In this document: positions 37,501 to 51,590 of the stretch, one piece after another | Layout of the letters: every line of letters starts with the position of its first letter | How positions within the stretch are numbered: the stretch's first letter is position 1 | Origin: Turritopsis dohrnii | Taxonomy: Eukaryota; Cnidaria; Hydrozoa; Anthoathecata; Oceaniidae | NCBI GenBank assembly: GCA_027922465.2 | Contig: BQMF02000208.1 | Location: forward strand, 124,001-188,000 | DNA length: 64,000 nt | Direction: 5' to 3' | Notes under the pieces: generated by a model | Told to the model about the DNA's origin: nothing | What the model saw: only the letters and a program-made list of their open reading frames with translations | Databases searched by the model: none | Translations under genes and position numbers: made by a program

Positions 37501-39127
37501 ATGATCTAGGATTGTCTGAAAATCGAGGATTCTTTAAGAAATCAGCTCTCTTTTGTAACTTGGCAACACCTTTTTTCTCAGCTTCACGTTGTTGTGGATT
37601 AATACATTGACGCCAGATGTTTTTATCGTCAGATTGGAGACTAGTCTGCAAAGAAGGTTTTAGTATGAATTCATTTACAAAAGTGCATTATCATAAAGTA
37701 ACTTTGAGAAGAATTAACCTTCAATGATCTGGTGGATGATCTTGATTTTGTTTTCTTTTGTGAGAAAGTTGAATTTGTTGGAAGTCTTGGTTCTGGCTCT
37801 GGTAAATAGTTATCCTCCACAATGCTTTTATCAAAATGAAGTCTTGAAGAGAAAGTTGAGCTCAAAAACTGTGGGGTGCTTGCATTTTCTAAGAAAAAAT
37901 AAAGTAGCTAAAGACATCAAACTTATGTTTGCAATTCATTTTGTGCTGTTATGTTGCAATTAAAGTCAATCAGAAGTAAAAAAAACATATTCCAGTAGGC
38001 TAGATGAAAATCACTGTGGAGGAGTACATTTCTATAGAAAGTCACACAAATATACAAACTATTTTAAGGACACATTATGTAGAATATTATATTTTGTGAA
38101 AATGTAAATTCCGTTTATATATTCAGAATAAATAAATAATTTCTTTTCAAGAAAACGAAAAAAAGTTTGCTTTTTCAAAAAGAAAACCGAACAAAAGCAC
38201 TTCTCAATTACGAGGTGATGATGTGCAGCATAAGGAGTTATAAGAAAACAGGTTCAGTGAAAACTTTTAATTTGAATCCGAAAGTTACAAAATTATACAT
38301 ATATACCTGTCTTAGCAGAAGTTGGTGAAGCAACAGGAACTGACTTGAAACTGTTTGGTACAATCAAATTATTAGATCGGAGAAGTTCTCTGTCAAGAAA
38401 CAAATGTAACTTTGATGGAACTAAATTAGAAAAGAATTATATTATATATAGTTCAGTGGTAGTAAACTTGATACAATCCATGCTTAAATTTCATTAGGTA
38501 AAATTATAACTACCAGGTGGCAACCCTAGTTTTTCATATCCATCAAACTTCTCAGTTTCGTCTTTTAATTCTGCCTGTTCAACTGCTCTTGCTTTTTCCA
38601 ATGCTTGTTTCAAATGTTCTATAATCTCTTCTGTTTTTTTTAATTTCTTTTCCCATTGAACTTGTATCTAAGAAGATAAGCTGTTCCTCTAATATACAAA
38701 GTATTTTTAGTAAAAAATACAGACAAAACTGAGTGTGACTGGCAAAAGCTGTAATGTTATATATACAGTCTTATACATGAAAACATTTAACGAAAGCCAT
38801 CACATTATGGGGATATTGTGGTGGTTAGGTGGTCATATGAAGGAGATTTCCTCTTTATAGAAGTGGCAGTTAAACATGTTTTACTTAGCATTCATAACAA
38901 AAACAAAATCAACAAGAGGGCCTCACATTTTGAAGCTTCTCAACATATCTATCATGATATCCATGGTCTCCAGTTTTCGAGGCAGCAAGATTTCGAACAG
39001 TTTCCTCATTAATTTCATCTTGCATAAAAAGATTTCGAAAGACACTAGTAAAAATATGTGATGTTTCTTGTGAGTATCCAGACAAGGGTGGTTGGACTAG
39101 CATTGCTGGTTCATCTGTGAATGCCAT
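16564..39127 (-). CDS. DLEC1: DLEC1 (CFAP81), ASH/MSP-repeat ciliary protein, complete, 36 coding exons
   Basis: Exons (minus, 5'-3'): 39127-38927, 38667-38514, 38387-38307, 37888-37719, 37645-37470, 37369-37291, 37164-37077, 36989-36886, 36436-36367, 36008-35869, 35652-35557, 35466-35376, 35112-34950, 34734-34569, 33881-33759, 33445-33362, 32395-32299, 31832-31702, 29297-29166, 28978-28827, 28652-28499, 27844-27737, 27438-27311, 25376-25201, 24434-24283, 23939-23842, 23669-23599, 23241-23018, 22856-22737, 22313-22222, 21998-21929, 21301-21125, 18558-18457, 17769-17616, 17521-17398, 16690-16564. Lengths sum to 4575 nt, one open frame of 1524 aa (human about 1755). Matches to human DLEC1 run from end to end: TSHIFTSVFRNLF (N-terminus), DFLKNPRF, LDCGYSLVG, LPIHAEVQRPQI, DMWGEYYDTL, DIRLDW, LDFNTCFVGE, GKGTYDEAY (C-terminus). 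Repeated 'DFG..xxG' modules are ASH/MSP-type Ig folds; coiled coil at about residues 70-120. Start ATG 39127 lies 10 nt after an acceptor-like TAG, suggesting a non-coding first exon. FAP81/DLEC1 is an axonemal protein of motile cilia. Confidence 0.95.
16951..17070. repeat. Tandem repeat, about 41 bp x 2.9
   Basis: TTGTAATCGACTTTCTTATA GAAGAATATACCGAGTGTTGG is present in almost three consecutive copies in the last-but-one intron of DLEC1. The final copy is diverged. Confidence 0.85.
19500..21071 (+). CDS. GT23 alpha-1,6-fucosyltransferase (FUT8-like), intronless coding, nested in a DLEC1 intron
   Basis: A 523-aa type II membrane protein: short cytosolic tail, signal anchor at residues 8-24 (FLSVFLILYLSIVMVV), stem, then a GT23 catalytic domain. 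Landmarks: GFGSMIHRYGVC (about 130-141, FUT8 GCQLHHVVYC region), HVRRGDK (286-292, the GDP-fucose-binding arginines of FUT8 HVRRTDK), an acidic residue in HEAHAIDEAEY (FUT8 catalytic Glu region), YVASDQ (FUT8 YLATDD), and DLHFLTHANYTICTFSS (about 380-396, donor-site Asp and CTFSS). The FUT8 C-terminal SH3-like tail is not clearly conserved; the protein ends EYHFYT. It is predicted to fucosylate N-glycan cores in the Golgi, but the acceptor may differ. The coding region is one exon; AACAG just before the ATG may be the acceptor of a 5'UTR intron. It lies antisense within DLEC1 intron 21124-18559. Confidence 0.85.
   Translation: MKTYYRFLSVFLILYLSIVMVVHYSKVPATDKMREKITYNSKTMRSAEKERDKIVYNPLTTAGAMHTTTDERMLRPLKENQNILASDKRHFSSLDDIRNLIWEQIESLQEHGNCEEKKILFCKNTQNYAGFGSMIHRYGVCIQTAFGLGRIWFINQKEYDHFGGLSAFLKPESEKCGYLKEKYKNLRADCNMHDRQCYPNGYDIDNTHKVLEYNSRNTFPHPRHIPRTLPRSIEQALLKFNVSQPWLWFTSQFLGYLLLRHNKNTDKRIKQVSKQLGLSYPYVAMHVRRGDKITSHEAHAIDEAEYVKETESYFNKILRNPKLKQVYVASDQRNMVSVMQTKAQNLNYRNYKFLDLPNKSPGNYFDGRFKKEIFEDLIVDLHFLTHANYTICTFSSNIGRLVYALKQARPPYKAVDQIFSMDMPKTMIYQWYGFYDYWLELYWVTTEGNTPEKTIDGRRLLRYNCGQLFEFVNKTYTFIQDGQPVILAYGQTKYGPMMGVQHGYVYRNHLQKWPGDPEYHFYT
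21741..21948. repeat. 52-bp tandem repeat x4 spanning a DLEC1 exon end and splice donor
   Basis: Four head-to-tail 52-bp units (21741-21792, 21793-21844, 21845-21896, 21897-21948) differ by only one to three bases. On the minus strand each unit contains the end of the DLEC1 exon 21998-21929 (CTGATGAGCAAG) followed by the donor GTAGTAAG. The third unit has GCAGTAAG instead. The unit is not a multiple of three. Confidence 0.95.
24212..24285. repeat. Duplicated splice-donor block (22 bp, 52 bp apart)
   Basis: CTTACAAGTGTAAACCAACC TT occurs at 24212-24233 and 24264-24285. The second copy contains the DLEC1 donor after exon 24434-24283 (AAG then GTTGGTTT on the minus strand); the first copy is a perfect decoy in the intron. 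Confidence 0.8.
25386..27300. other. DLEC1 intron (1.9 kb), no gene
   Basis: Contains a short CTAT microsatellite near 25668-25690 and long AT-rich stretches (26740-26870). No coding segment could be recognised on either strand. Confidence 0.5.
30461..30916 (+). CDS. Small unrecognised protein, possibly PH/GRAM-like, nested in a DLEC1 intron
   Basis: A single-exon frame of 151 codons on the strand opposite to DLEC1, inside intron 31701-29298. It begins MGGKSSRS; glycine 2 and serine 6 match the pattern of N-myristoylation. Residues about 45-115 (GLGLLCLTNLKLIHQS ... IPLENILGVQSK ... VISLKCMLDGYIVCVNFKL) alternate like the strands of a PH-type barrel, reminiscent of GRAM or BBS5-type DM16 domains ('G.L.vTN.RLiw ... 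iPy..I'). This fold is an inference. The tail is strongly basic (SKRKSPPKKTLKASYKKK). ACTTTTAG three bases before ATG looks like a splice acceptor, so a 5'UTR exon may exist. No homologue recognised by name. Confidence 0.6.
   Translation: MGGKSSRSNSTPDKVEGMEETTGYVVYSTQTQGYGISQGIATYDPGSGLGLLCLTNLKLIHQSSEMTRLEIPLENILGVQSKLCQMNFMSYPDEDVISLKCMLDGYIVCVNFKLENPETACNEIDNARRNKALSKRKSPPKKTLKASYKKK
32710..33150. other. T-rich, compositionally distinct intron segment
   Basis: Strand-asymmetric (T/G-rich on plus), without ORFs, between two DLEC1 exons. It starts with GAGAGCGAGTAGGCCTTGCG and ends near CGCTATCGCGGTTTGTTGCG, two GC-richer blocks, so it may be an inserted retroelement tail. No target duplication or poly-A was found. 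Confidence 0.3.
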
Positions 39128-39137
39128 GTTTTCTAAT

Positions 39138-40464
39138 CTAGACACAAAAAAATGTTTCCTTGAAAGTATACATGTTTAGGAAGATGAAAAATGATGCAAA
39201 CTATTTTATTGGATGCCATACAGCTTCATTTACCAATTTTTTGATCTTATGAAACAAAAAGTACTGACCAAAATATATGATGTAATTATGACATGTTTTC
39301 TAAAATGTCTAAAAGTCATGAAAGCTTAAATCATTAGACAGCAGTTTCATAGCTATATCTAATTTTACTGCAAATTGATTATGCTTTTATCACCAAAAGG
39401 CCCTTAGGTCTTTTACCTGCTTTAGACTAAATTAATAGCTCTTTGATTTGACCAGTTTTGTTAACTGTTTTGGTTTAATTATTGACAACCAATTAATATA
39501 GGAGACTCGTAGATATGAAAAGATCCAAGCTCAAGAAACTATATCAAATGGAGTTCCTAAAAAGTGACAAGACTAATATAACTTACGAGAGCATCTTATA
39601 TATAATATTTTGTGGTTTTATAGTTTCTCAAGATTAACAACACACATAATATATTAAAACTGCATATTAAAACTGCATATTAAAACTGCATGATTTATCC
39701 AAAAATAGCCTTTCCCAGACCATGAAGTTCTAAATCAAGCCAATTGGCGTTACATCATATAGAAATGAACCTATCAAGCTCTTATAACCAAAAATGGTCT
39801 TGATTAGGATCATCTTCATGTAATTTACAAATTGTAAACAGCCATCTTCAACTTATATATAAAATATAAGCACTCCTTTAAGTGCAGATGAAATGATACA
39901 GATGGAAATCTCATAGAACAAGATTCTGATAAGTTTAAAAGCAATCAATCAACCTTTTTTAGAGAATATTGATTAACTAGTAACCCGTATAAAAATTTTA
40001 CCAGGTTTAACTTCCAAAAGGATGTGTCAAATTCACCTTTCCCATGTGTGAACCCAGTGACGAAAATTTCACATTGGGAATTGGAAACAGAAAATGTACC
40101 CATGTTGAAGAGCTCGAAAAACTGATCAAGAAAGTGTATGTGATCATTTCGTTACGATCAACCGTCACAGAGATATCACCAATCAAAGAGTTTGATGACA
40201 TCAGCCGCAGTACCAAAAATATTTAGGCCCATAACTTTTGTCACCTCATGGCCGGTACATAAGCCCATTTACTTGTACTTTTTACGAATATATAGACATG
40301 ATAATCTATTATTTACTTCATTTGACCATTAATTCAAAACTTAAACCAGCTATATATACATAATTATACACAAGTGTAATCAAATGAAATATTGTAACTG
40401 AAGATACTAATTCACACTGTTTACCACCCAAAGAGAATGATTGATCACTTTATAGGTGGTATAT
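39138..40464. other. DLEC1 upstream region
   Basis: Presumed DLEC1 promoter and 5'UTR side. The only structure noted is a 15-16-bp unit (ATTAAAACTGCAT) repeated three times at about 39653-39691. No coding sequence recognised. Confidence 0.4.
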
Positions 40465-41258
40465 CAGCCCTGGTCGTAACAGGCGTGCGATCGCACGTGC
40501 ACGTCTCCGCACACGCCCAGACATATTTAGGTGTGTGCCAATCGCACGCCTAACTTGTAATCACAAGTACAATAACAAATAAACTTTTACTTAAAACTCA
40601 ACAAAAAATCATTCCCAATTATTATGTTGGAAGTTAAAAGAAATGGTTCTTCGATAAAATCTAATAATAAACTATAATTACTTTAATTCAAACATGTTTT
40701 GAAGTAACAAAACAAAAGGATATATGCTACCTGTTACAAAATAAGTAAATAATAAAAACAAATTAATAATTAACAAGGTTTATATCCTGCACCTATGATA
40801 TAATTCTGCATACTTTTAATTCAGAGAGTGTTGTTGCAATATAGAGTCAAAAACAGCTGGTAGAATTACTCATAGAACAAGACGGTAAACTCATACGGGA
40901 CATTACGTTCGACAGTACAGGATCTCATGTCAGACATAGTGCAATTCTTGCCGGAAAATATCCAATGTCCAGCACTTATTTACATCCCTACATTGTTTTG
41001 CTTTATTTCTTGTTAAATCCTTTTGTTTTGTCTCTTGTTAAACTCATTCTCCGTGAAAATCTCAATTTCATCATGATGCATTTTAAAATCACTAAAATAT
41101 TATAGCATTGCTATTGAAATTTACTTGAAAATCATACAGTATAAAGACTGTCAATCTTAAGGCAACTGATAAAAAACTTAATCGCACGCCATAACTGATA
41201 TCATCAATTAAGACGTGCGATGACCACATGTCTGCCAATTTTCTTACGACCAGGCCTG
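40465..41258. mobile_element. Non-autonomous DNA transposon (hAT-like), about 0.8 kb
   Basis: The ends are imperfect inverted repeats: left CAGCCCTGGTCGTAACAGGC, right (reverse complement) CAGGCCTGGTCGTAAGAAAA. Both subterminal regions carry GCGTGCGATCGCACG / ACGTGCGAT motifs in opposite order. CAG...CTG tips fit hAT elements, but no clean 8-bp duplication could be read. Interior has no ORF. Confidence 0.6.
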
Positions 41259-42865
41259 TATATAATGGGCATGATCATATGTTCCGAAATGAAGAAAAAA
41301 AGAAAGAACTTCAACCACATTTTGAGACTTCCAATATAAAAGCATACACAGAGTCATGCACTCCTTTTTATGTTTTTAGTTTGATTGTATGTATATATGG
41401 TTGGAAGATAATCTTGATTAAATAAATCTTGCTCTGGCATATATTCATTGAGCACTCTGAAACACACTTTCAACAAAATTGAATGATTGATCATGTAGGC
41501 AGTTGCTTGCCTTTATATATAAATGTTTTTATGAAGTTTATTATAATGTCTCCGTCGTGCTTTTTTATTGCTAAACTTGTTTATCCTTTGTGCAAAAATT
41601 TCAGTTCAGTTTTTAGGACTGATCTCCACTAACACAGCAATTTCTAAGCTAAGGTCAAGCCCCTGTTTGATTATTGTTTGATGTTTTACATCATGGTGTT
41701 TTATTAGCCATGTATCTGAAATGTATTCATGTATTTTCCTAGCAAATAAATATTGATTGATTGATTGAAAATAAATATATTGATTGAAACCTGAGCTTCT
41801 TGCTTTATTTATAGTGTGAGCGTATAAATAAAATGGACACACAAAAAAAGCTTTAGGAATGACAATGAGGATTGAAAAATGGTTTCTGTTGTTTGTACGG
41901 ACCTCTTTTTAAAAGTTAGCAGAAAAGATGAAAAGTGACAAAAAGTGATAAAAAGCTTATCTCGATGATGATGTGTTTTGTTTGATTAATTAAACAATAA
42001 AACACATCATCACATCATTATACTTTATTTGATTTGAGGGATATCAGTTCCAAAAGCAACCTGGAGGCAGCCTCGTACATTACATCGATTAGTTTAGCTG
42101 GAGTGGAAAATTCTTATCTCTATTATGTCTGATCTCCGTGTCTAGCTAAGCTAGCGAAAATGTTTTCATTTGGACTGCAAGTTGATCTTTCAATCTCTGT
42201 TTCATTTCTGCCAGATTACATCTTTGTTTGTCTTCTTGTAATACTCACGAAATGAAAAAACAAACCAAGTACGTATGTCCACTTTGATTTTGTGATAATG
42301 TGATTAATGAGTTGGTCATCTTTCAAGACTTTTAAAAGCACGAGTTAAAAAAGAATAATAAAAGAAGTTTTTTTTACTTTATGAGTTTCCTCAAAGTTGG
42401 CACTTATTTGTTGTGGCAGTGCCTGCTGTCACCATTTGTATCGAATTGTAGATTCTTTTACATTCTTTTTATGCCTCTGCCCATAAAACTTTCTAAGCGA
42501 TAAAGTTTTTTGACCACTCACTAGCTATCTCGCGCGTAAATTATATATAATATTTTTTTCAGTATTTCATATTTTTCTGTTATGTTTCTAGTTTGCAGCT
42601 TCCGCTTCTTTAACACCATTGTTTTCAATCTGAACACAGATACAATGCATTGTTTTGATTTCAAAATATTTTTGAATTATTGATTGGCGTTCGAATCTCA
42701 AAAAAGTCTGACTACTTAAAGGGATTCCTGCGTCCAAAATGATATTTACAAATATGATAGAGCTCAAAAAGTTGTTTAACAAGTCTCTTTTCAGTATTTC
42801 ATAATTATTTATAGTTTCTGAGATATTTCGTTTTTAAAATCTTATATTTAATTTATGCAATGCAT
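41259..42865. other. Gene-poor AT-rich region
   Basis: No gene recognised. It includes a strong hairpin at about 41964-42015 (GATGATGTGTTTT ... AAAACACATCATC around GATTAATT) and a GATT repeat near 41752. Confidence 0.4.
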
Positions 42866-43060
42866 ATTTATGATGTAATAAGATAGTAACTAACACTTTT
42901 TATTGCAATAACTTTAGATATGATTAATATTACATCTTTGTAAGTTACTATGAAGTAGCTTCCACTCTGAGTTGATTTATAGAAGAATGAAGTCACAATA
43001 TTTACTAATTCAGAAGTTATACACACTAACAAAATACTATCTTATTACATCATAATTTCA
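42866..43060. mobile_element. Palindromic MITE (about 190 bp)
   Basis: TATGATGTAATAAGATAGTA at 42869-42888 and its exact reverse complement at about 43035-43054 bracket an AT-rich centre. GTTAGTGT-like bases extend the pairing inward. Non-coding. Confidence 0.6.
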
Positions 43061-43887
43061 TAATTTGAACATTTGAACATTTGAAATTTTTCAATTGATA
43101 GTTTTTTGTATGAATGCATAAGAATTCAAACGAACTGCGTATGTGAGACAGGTGTTACAGTACGTCCCGTCAAATCTATTTTTTACCTTTGATCATAATT
43201 TTTTTTCTATCCCATTCATTTTATGAACGTTTTAAAAAAACAGATGCTATTTCATGTTACGAAAAATGAAAGCAGTTTCATCCTCTACACTGGAGTGCAT
43301 GGTTTAAGAAACCTGAAAGAAGAAACATTCAACGTTGTTTGCAAGATACAATGTTCAACATAATGTATTGTAGCAAGTTCTTTCTCTAAGTTTTTTTGGA
43401 CTGACTGGGCATTTTGTTGGTCAGACATTTCCTTTATTTTAGATTTTTATCTGTCACAGGTCAATGCGTAAAAATGATCGGACATGACCCACCATTATTT
43501 ACATCATTGCAATCTACTAATGGATTTGATTTTAGAAGAACCATTTATCAATGCATTGGACGTTCTAAATTTCTTCTGTGGAGTCATTTAAACTCCCTGA
43601 GAAACAGCGACTTTTGTTGTGAACATGTAATTAATCACAGATATAAAACATTCATGCTCTTCTGTTTTTATAAACACGATATATATAATCAATAAAGGAA
43701 CACAAGGAAAAGAAAAACATAATATGGCAGTCAGGAACAGAATTTCTATTAGACATATATATTTTTCTTTAAATTCAGCCTCTACATTTCACATATGAAC
43801 CTGAAAATGTCCAGACTAGAAAATCTTGATGTTTTTCGTTGTTAAGTTTAGAAGAAGTTGATCGTTTTGCTTGAAAACGATTATATA
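43061..43887. other. Non-coding, no recognised feature
   Basis: One 93-codon open frame (43414-43695, plus) has no recognisable motif and low-complexity surroundings; not called as a gene. Confidence 0.35.
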
Positions 43888-44244
43888 CCTTAAGAGGATT
43901 TATTTTTGTGTGGACTAATTGTTGTGAGCCATGGTTTGAGAGCGTTTTGGGTGGATTAATTTTTGCGAGTCAGAGCTTCTCAAGGAAAATGTTTGGATTT
44001 ATTTTTGCGAATGTGAACAAAGTGCAATGCGTGTATTTTATAATATAGCTTAGAAATAGCAGCGAAAATCACCATTTCTATGCCTGTCACATTGCAAAAC
44101 CAATGGATGAAATAGTAAATATACAAAAGGTGCACAGGGCAAAAAAAGAACAAATAAAATGATAAAATTTTGGGTGGATTTTTTTTTTGCGAATCTGGCC
44201 AAAAGTCGCAAAAATTAATCCACGCAAAAAAATTCCCCTTAAGG
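43888..44244. mobile_element. MITE with CCTTAAG termini (about 357 bp)
   Basis: Left end CCTTAAGAGGATTTATTTTT, right end (reverse complement) CCTTAAGGGGAATTTTTTTG. Both continue with a TGGATTAATTTTTGCGA-like block, which also recurs internally near 43952 and 43990. TAT/TATA at both flanks suggests a short AT target. Non-coding. Confidence 0.7.
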
Positions 44245-44697
44245 TATGATGATATTTCACAAAAGGAATTTAAATAAAAATATTGAAAAATATTAAAAAC
44301 TTGTGTTAATTTTATTAAGTTTATTGATCAAAGTTTACCTTCGAAGTCACCCTGTATTATGATAAGTATTAACATAAGTTGATGATGTACACATGTGTAC
44401 ATGTGTACATCATTATGGTAAAAGTCAGGAAAAATTAGTTCAATTAATTCAAACCCTGCAAAAATATTTATTTCAAACCCTGGACTACTATTTAAATACG
44501 CAAAAAAAATTGATAATTACATGGAACAGGTGCTATTTTCTTTAATTAGAAGACTGCATTTAAGTTTCAGAAGGTGTTCAACTAGACACCCTCTTAGACA
44601 TCAGTCCTGCTCCCAAGCTGAGTGCTACACTTTAGCAGATCAATAGTTGCTGGCAAGCTTATGTTAAACACCGCTGCCAGTCAGTTTTTAGGAATTA

Positions 44698-45660
44698 CAG
44701 TGGACTTTCAATTATAACAAATCTCCAAGGGGAAATGAAAAGAGTTTGTTATATCAAGAGTTCATTATATCGAAAGGTGAGAAAAGTTGGAAAATTTTTC
44801 CTAAATCGTTTAAATCTTGTAACCCTTTCGAACCAAAATGGGTATCTACTGATAGGATCCCAAAGTAAAATGATATATAATGATAAAATAATAATTTTCA
44901 TTGTTGATTTATACCTTTATGAAAAATACTGAAGATTGTTGTCTTAAAAAATGATAACAAATTATATGAAGTAATTATGAAGTAAAATTAAAATAAACAC
45001 GAGACATTCAAAAACAGCTTTGAAAGTTGCATTATGTCTTTGCTTTCGTTTGTCTAGCCAGCCATCAGAGGCTTTAAGATCAGCTAGATTAAGGCTTTTG
45101 GAAAGGGAGATCGCTTTTTCTTTGATAATGATCGCATTGACAGGGATATCGGTCGAGTGCACATTTTTGAACCATAAAAAAACCAAGCTTCATCAGGATC
45201 TTTATTGTCACTCCTTCTTCGCTTTTTTATCTGCTCAAATTTACTTGACCTTGTAAGCTTCTGATTTTCCTCTTATTTGCATAGAAACAGGATTTTTCTT
45301 TATAGCATATTCCTCTGAAATGCTCTTGTTTGTACTTTTGCCCTCTGCAATTTTCTGCAGGACTTTAGACTTATCTGTTATGGAGATATTTACCCTTTTC
45401 ATAATACACTTCACCTTCCTAAATTTTGGATTGCTTTAGAGATTGTAGGTTTGTTTATGCTTAGATTCAAATGATCCAATCCATATGTTTCAATCCATGC
45501 ATTTGATTTAATCTGCACAATGCAAAAATAATTTTTGTTATTTTTTGTAGCATTTATTAATTAAAGTTAATTATATTGAGGTTTTTTGGGTTTGAGGGAC
45601 GAAAAATTTTGTTTGTTATATCATTGGGAGTTCGCTATATCGGGGGTTAGTTATATAGAA
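44698..45660. mobile_element. pogo/Tigger-family element remnant
   Basis: The left end is TA then CAGTGGACTTTCAATTATAA, typical of pogo-superfamily tips, followed by GTTATATC/ATTATATCG repeats. A mirrored set (GTTATATCATTGGGAGTTCG) occurs at 45615-45655, but the right tip is missing. The interior encodes the transposase N-terminus on the minus strand. Confidence 0.65.
44962..45420 (-). pseudogene. pogo/Tigger transposase N-terminal DNA-binding region
   Basis: Minus strand: MKRVNISITDKSKVLQKIAE with SISEEYAIKKNPVSM (psq-type helix-turn-helix, about 45402-45290), a stop, then FLWFKNVHSTDIPVNAIIIK and ASDGWLDKRKQRHN (CENP-B type HTH, 45180-45040). The DDE catalytic domain is absent and the two halves are separated by stops. 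Confidence 0.8.
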
Positions 45661-45689
45661 AGGATTAACAATGAGTTTCTTAAGGCAAA

Positions 45690-45800
45690 AATATATAAAT
45701 ATATAAAAAATATATAAAAATAAAAATATAAAATATATAAATAAATATATATAATATAATATATAATATATATAATATATATAAATATATATTTTCAAAA
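45690..45800. repeat. AT microsatellite
   Basis: Irregular (ATATAAAT)n/(AT)n run of about 110 bp. Confidence 0.9.
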
Positions 45801-46377
45801 ATTAGAATGAATGAATTGAATGATTTAAATAGGTACAGTATTTAAGTCCATAGGTACATATACAGGTGTTTATAGGTATAAAAAAAGAAAACAACAAAAA
45901 AATAATTTGGACAACAGTTTCCATTCTCATTATCCTTGGCAAATATTTTAATGAGCATTCCCTTTTTTCAAGTTAGCGCTTCTAAAAGAAATTATGAACA
46001 TTTATGTTCAGAAAAAGGAGAAAATCTTGAAAATGTGAGAAATAGAAATTAGGTTTCCGAAAATAAATGACGTTCTGATAAGTTGTAAGTCCAATTCTTA
46101 ATAGCCTGTTCAGTTATTTATTCTTCATTTACTCATAGCCTTACTCATGTTGATTATGACTGAATGCTTTGGCAGCTACCTTGATTTTTATATTTTGATA
46201 TGCTGTTATTCTTGTTAGATACGTAGCATTGTTACTGTTGAAAGTGAAACAGGAAAAAATTTTTTGACTGCATAACAATTGAAAGAAACAGGAATTTAAA
46301 TATCAATGGCTTGTCAATTGCATTAAAGCAATAGAACAGAAAATTGACGAGTGTTTGTGTTCATGTTTTTAGGTAAA

Positions 46378-46556
46378 CCTGCGGACGATATTAGTCACTA
46401 TGAACAACTGAAATGGCCTATTGGAACAGATATTATTGTCACACTGGGGAGATTTATCTGATTCCAAATAGAAACAATCCAGTATTTTCAAAATTCACCA
46501 ATCAGCAGATTGAAAGTATTACTGTTATATGTAGCCAGAGAAAGCTAAAGTAAGAA
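46378..46556 (+). pseudogene. Unassigned coding fragment with one frameshift
   Basis: Plus strand after TTTTTAG: KPADDISHYEQLKWPIGTDI, then a one-base shift near 46446 and continuation YLIPNRNNPVFSKFTNQQIE ending in CSQRKLK-stop. The two halves look like one protein broken by a single indel. I do not recognise the family; it may be mobile-element derived. Confidence 0.35.
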
Positions 46557-46737
46557 ATCTTCTATTAATTATGTACTTGGAGCCATTCGAATATATGTCT
46601 TGCATACTCTCATGAGTATGTGTTTTAAGAATGTTATTGCTTACAAAATTTTCTTGTATTTTTACAAATGTTATAAGGATAAAAACAACAACATTTATTT
46701 ATTTATTTAGTTATTTATTTATTTACCGATCTTGTGC

Positions 46738-48065
46738 TCAAGATTTTTTATTTATGTTGTGATTTACTTGAAGTATTTTAGACACTTTAATTTTATCAAA
46801 GAATGACTGTCCATTTGTGGAAGGTGCCATTTGATTTACTTCTTGAAAGTTACGCATGTATATTTTTCCAAGAAACCACTTCATATGAAATCTAATGCTA
46901 GAAAAACATTCAATAGAATTCAATGGTTGTTCTCTTGCACCAATTTTGACATTGTGGGTTTTGGAAAAGTCTTTAAAAATCGACAACTTTAAAGGAGTCC
47001 CCAATGTAATTTCTGGGAAAAGTTTATCCACAATAGCGCTGAGACCTCATTATACATTCAATTAACTTTTATAATTTATATTCAGATTTAATTCAGTTTC
47101 ATTCTTTTTTCTCACAAAATCAAAATTAAGATTCTGCAAACTGGTTTATAAACTTTTTGAAATCAACTAAATCAATCTCAATCTTATTTTTTTTTTTTCA
47201 TAGAGATCGAGACATTCCTGCTGATCCATTGAATTATTTTGAAGTAAGCAGTGATGAAGAATACTGTGTGGTAAAAAGAAGCTTTGAGAGGTGTAGTCAG
47301 GTAACACAGTCTATCCACGAGGGATTACTAACCTTCCTTTTATCATGGAGGAGATACCATGTGTAATGGTTTAGATGACAGTTTCATATTTTACGACCTC
47401 GTTCAATTTTGAAACAATCTTTTTCAGCAATTACAATTTGAATCATTTGAAATATAAACGGCCTGGTGTAACGTGGCATCAATACTAACAACTTTTCTAA
47501 ACTTGTTCATAAAATTGCATTAAAAATGCTATATGGACATAACAGTGTGAATTGATCTTGATGTGATAGGGACTTTCTAGTTATGTTGAAGCAATATACT
47601 GCACCTTCTGTAGCCTTGGTGGAGGTTTTAAATGTCCTTTAGCCCCTTTCAGAGGAACCTCATTAATACCTGTACAAGAAGTGAAGAGGCCATCCTTGAT
47701 AAACATTCTATAAGTAAAAATAAATAACTTCAAATTTGGTGAAGTTTTAGTCAACCTGAAACGTGTAACAAACAAGTTGATCGTTCTCTGCTTATAATTA
47801 CTGTTTTGATAGGAATTTGAGTTTCAATGCAGTCAGCTTGTACTGTTTTCTTTTGTGAAACAACAACCTTTTAAATTGTAATTTCTATCTTGTTTTTTAT
47901 AAAAATTGATAGGTGTGAGTTTGGAGAGGAATGAGTTTGTTCAAAGTATCGAAATCAGCCGAAGTCACTTAAGAATAGCAGATAATAAACCAACCTTCTT
48001 TAGACGAACGTTGAACTGATCAATGTCTGCTCTATACTCTCTTGCTCCTGACCAGTCAATCGGCT
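46738..48065 (-). other. Scattered minus-strand open frames, unassigned
   Basis: Open stretches at 47031-46738 (97 codons), 47775-47581 (64 codons) and about 48065-47990 (EPIDWSGAREYRADIDQF) have protein-like composition but no recognised motif, and do not join in a clear model. They may be remnants of a single mobile-element ORF. Confidence 0.3.
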
Positions 48066-48461
48066 CAAGGATTTGCTTCAACATCAATTTCAGTTAAAGT
48101 GTTTAACGGCTCAATAATTTTCAATTTATAGCAAATAAGTTGAAAGCAAAAAGCTTGTTCTTTCTGGTTACAGCTCTGCGTACATTTTGATTATTTTTTT
48201 TTAGAAATCAGGAACACTTCATAGAGAAAATATTTTTACGCTCACACCATTGTTAAGATTTTTTTCAGTTCCAAAACCGTGTGTCTGTTTTTGTGGATGT
48301 GAAATTTCTTAGGAACTTTCTGAAGGAAAAGAAATTATTAAATTTGACTAGAAAAGACTCTTCGAAGTCTCGAAGAACGTTTCAGACATTTTGTATTTTT
48401 TTTAGATTTTTTCTACTGATACATGTTCATGTGCGCAAAAAAGAAATCCCTCCTATCACAG

Positions 48462-51590
<3,129 letters not shown>

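Noticed and set aside
45616..45798. 60-codon minus frame rich in Ile/Tyr/Phe
   Set aside because: Translation of AT microsatellite.
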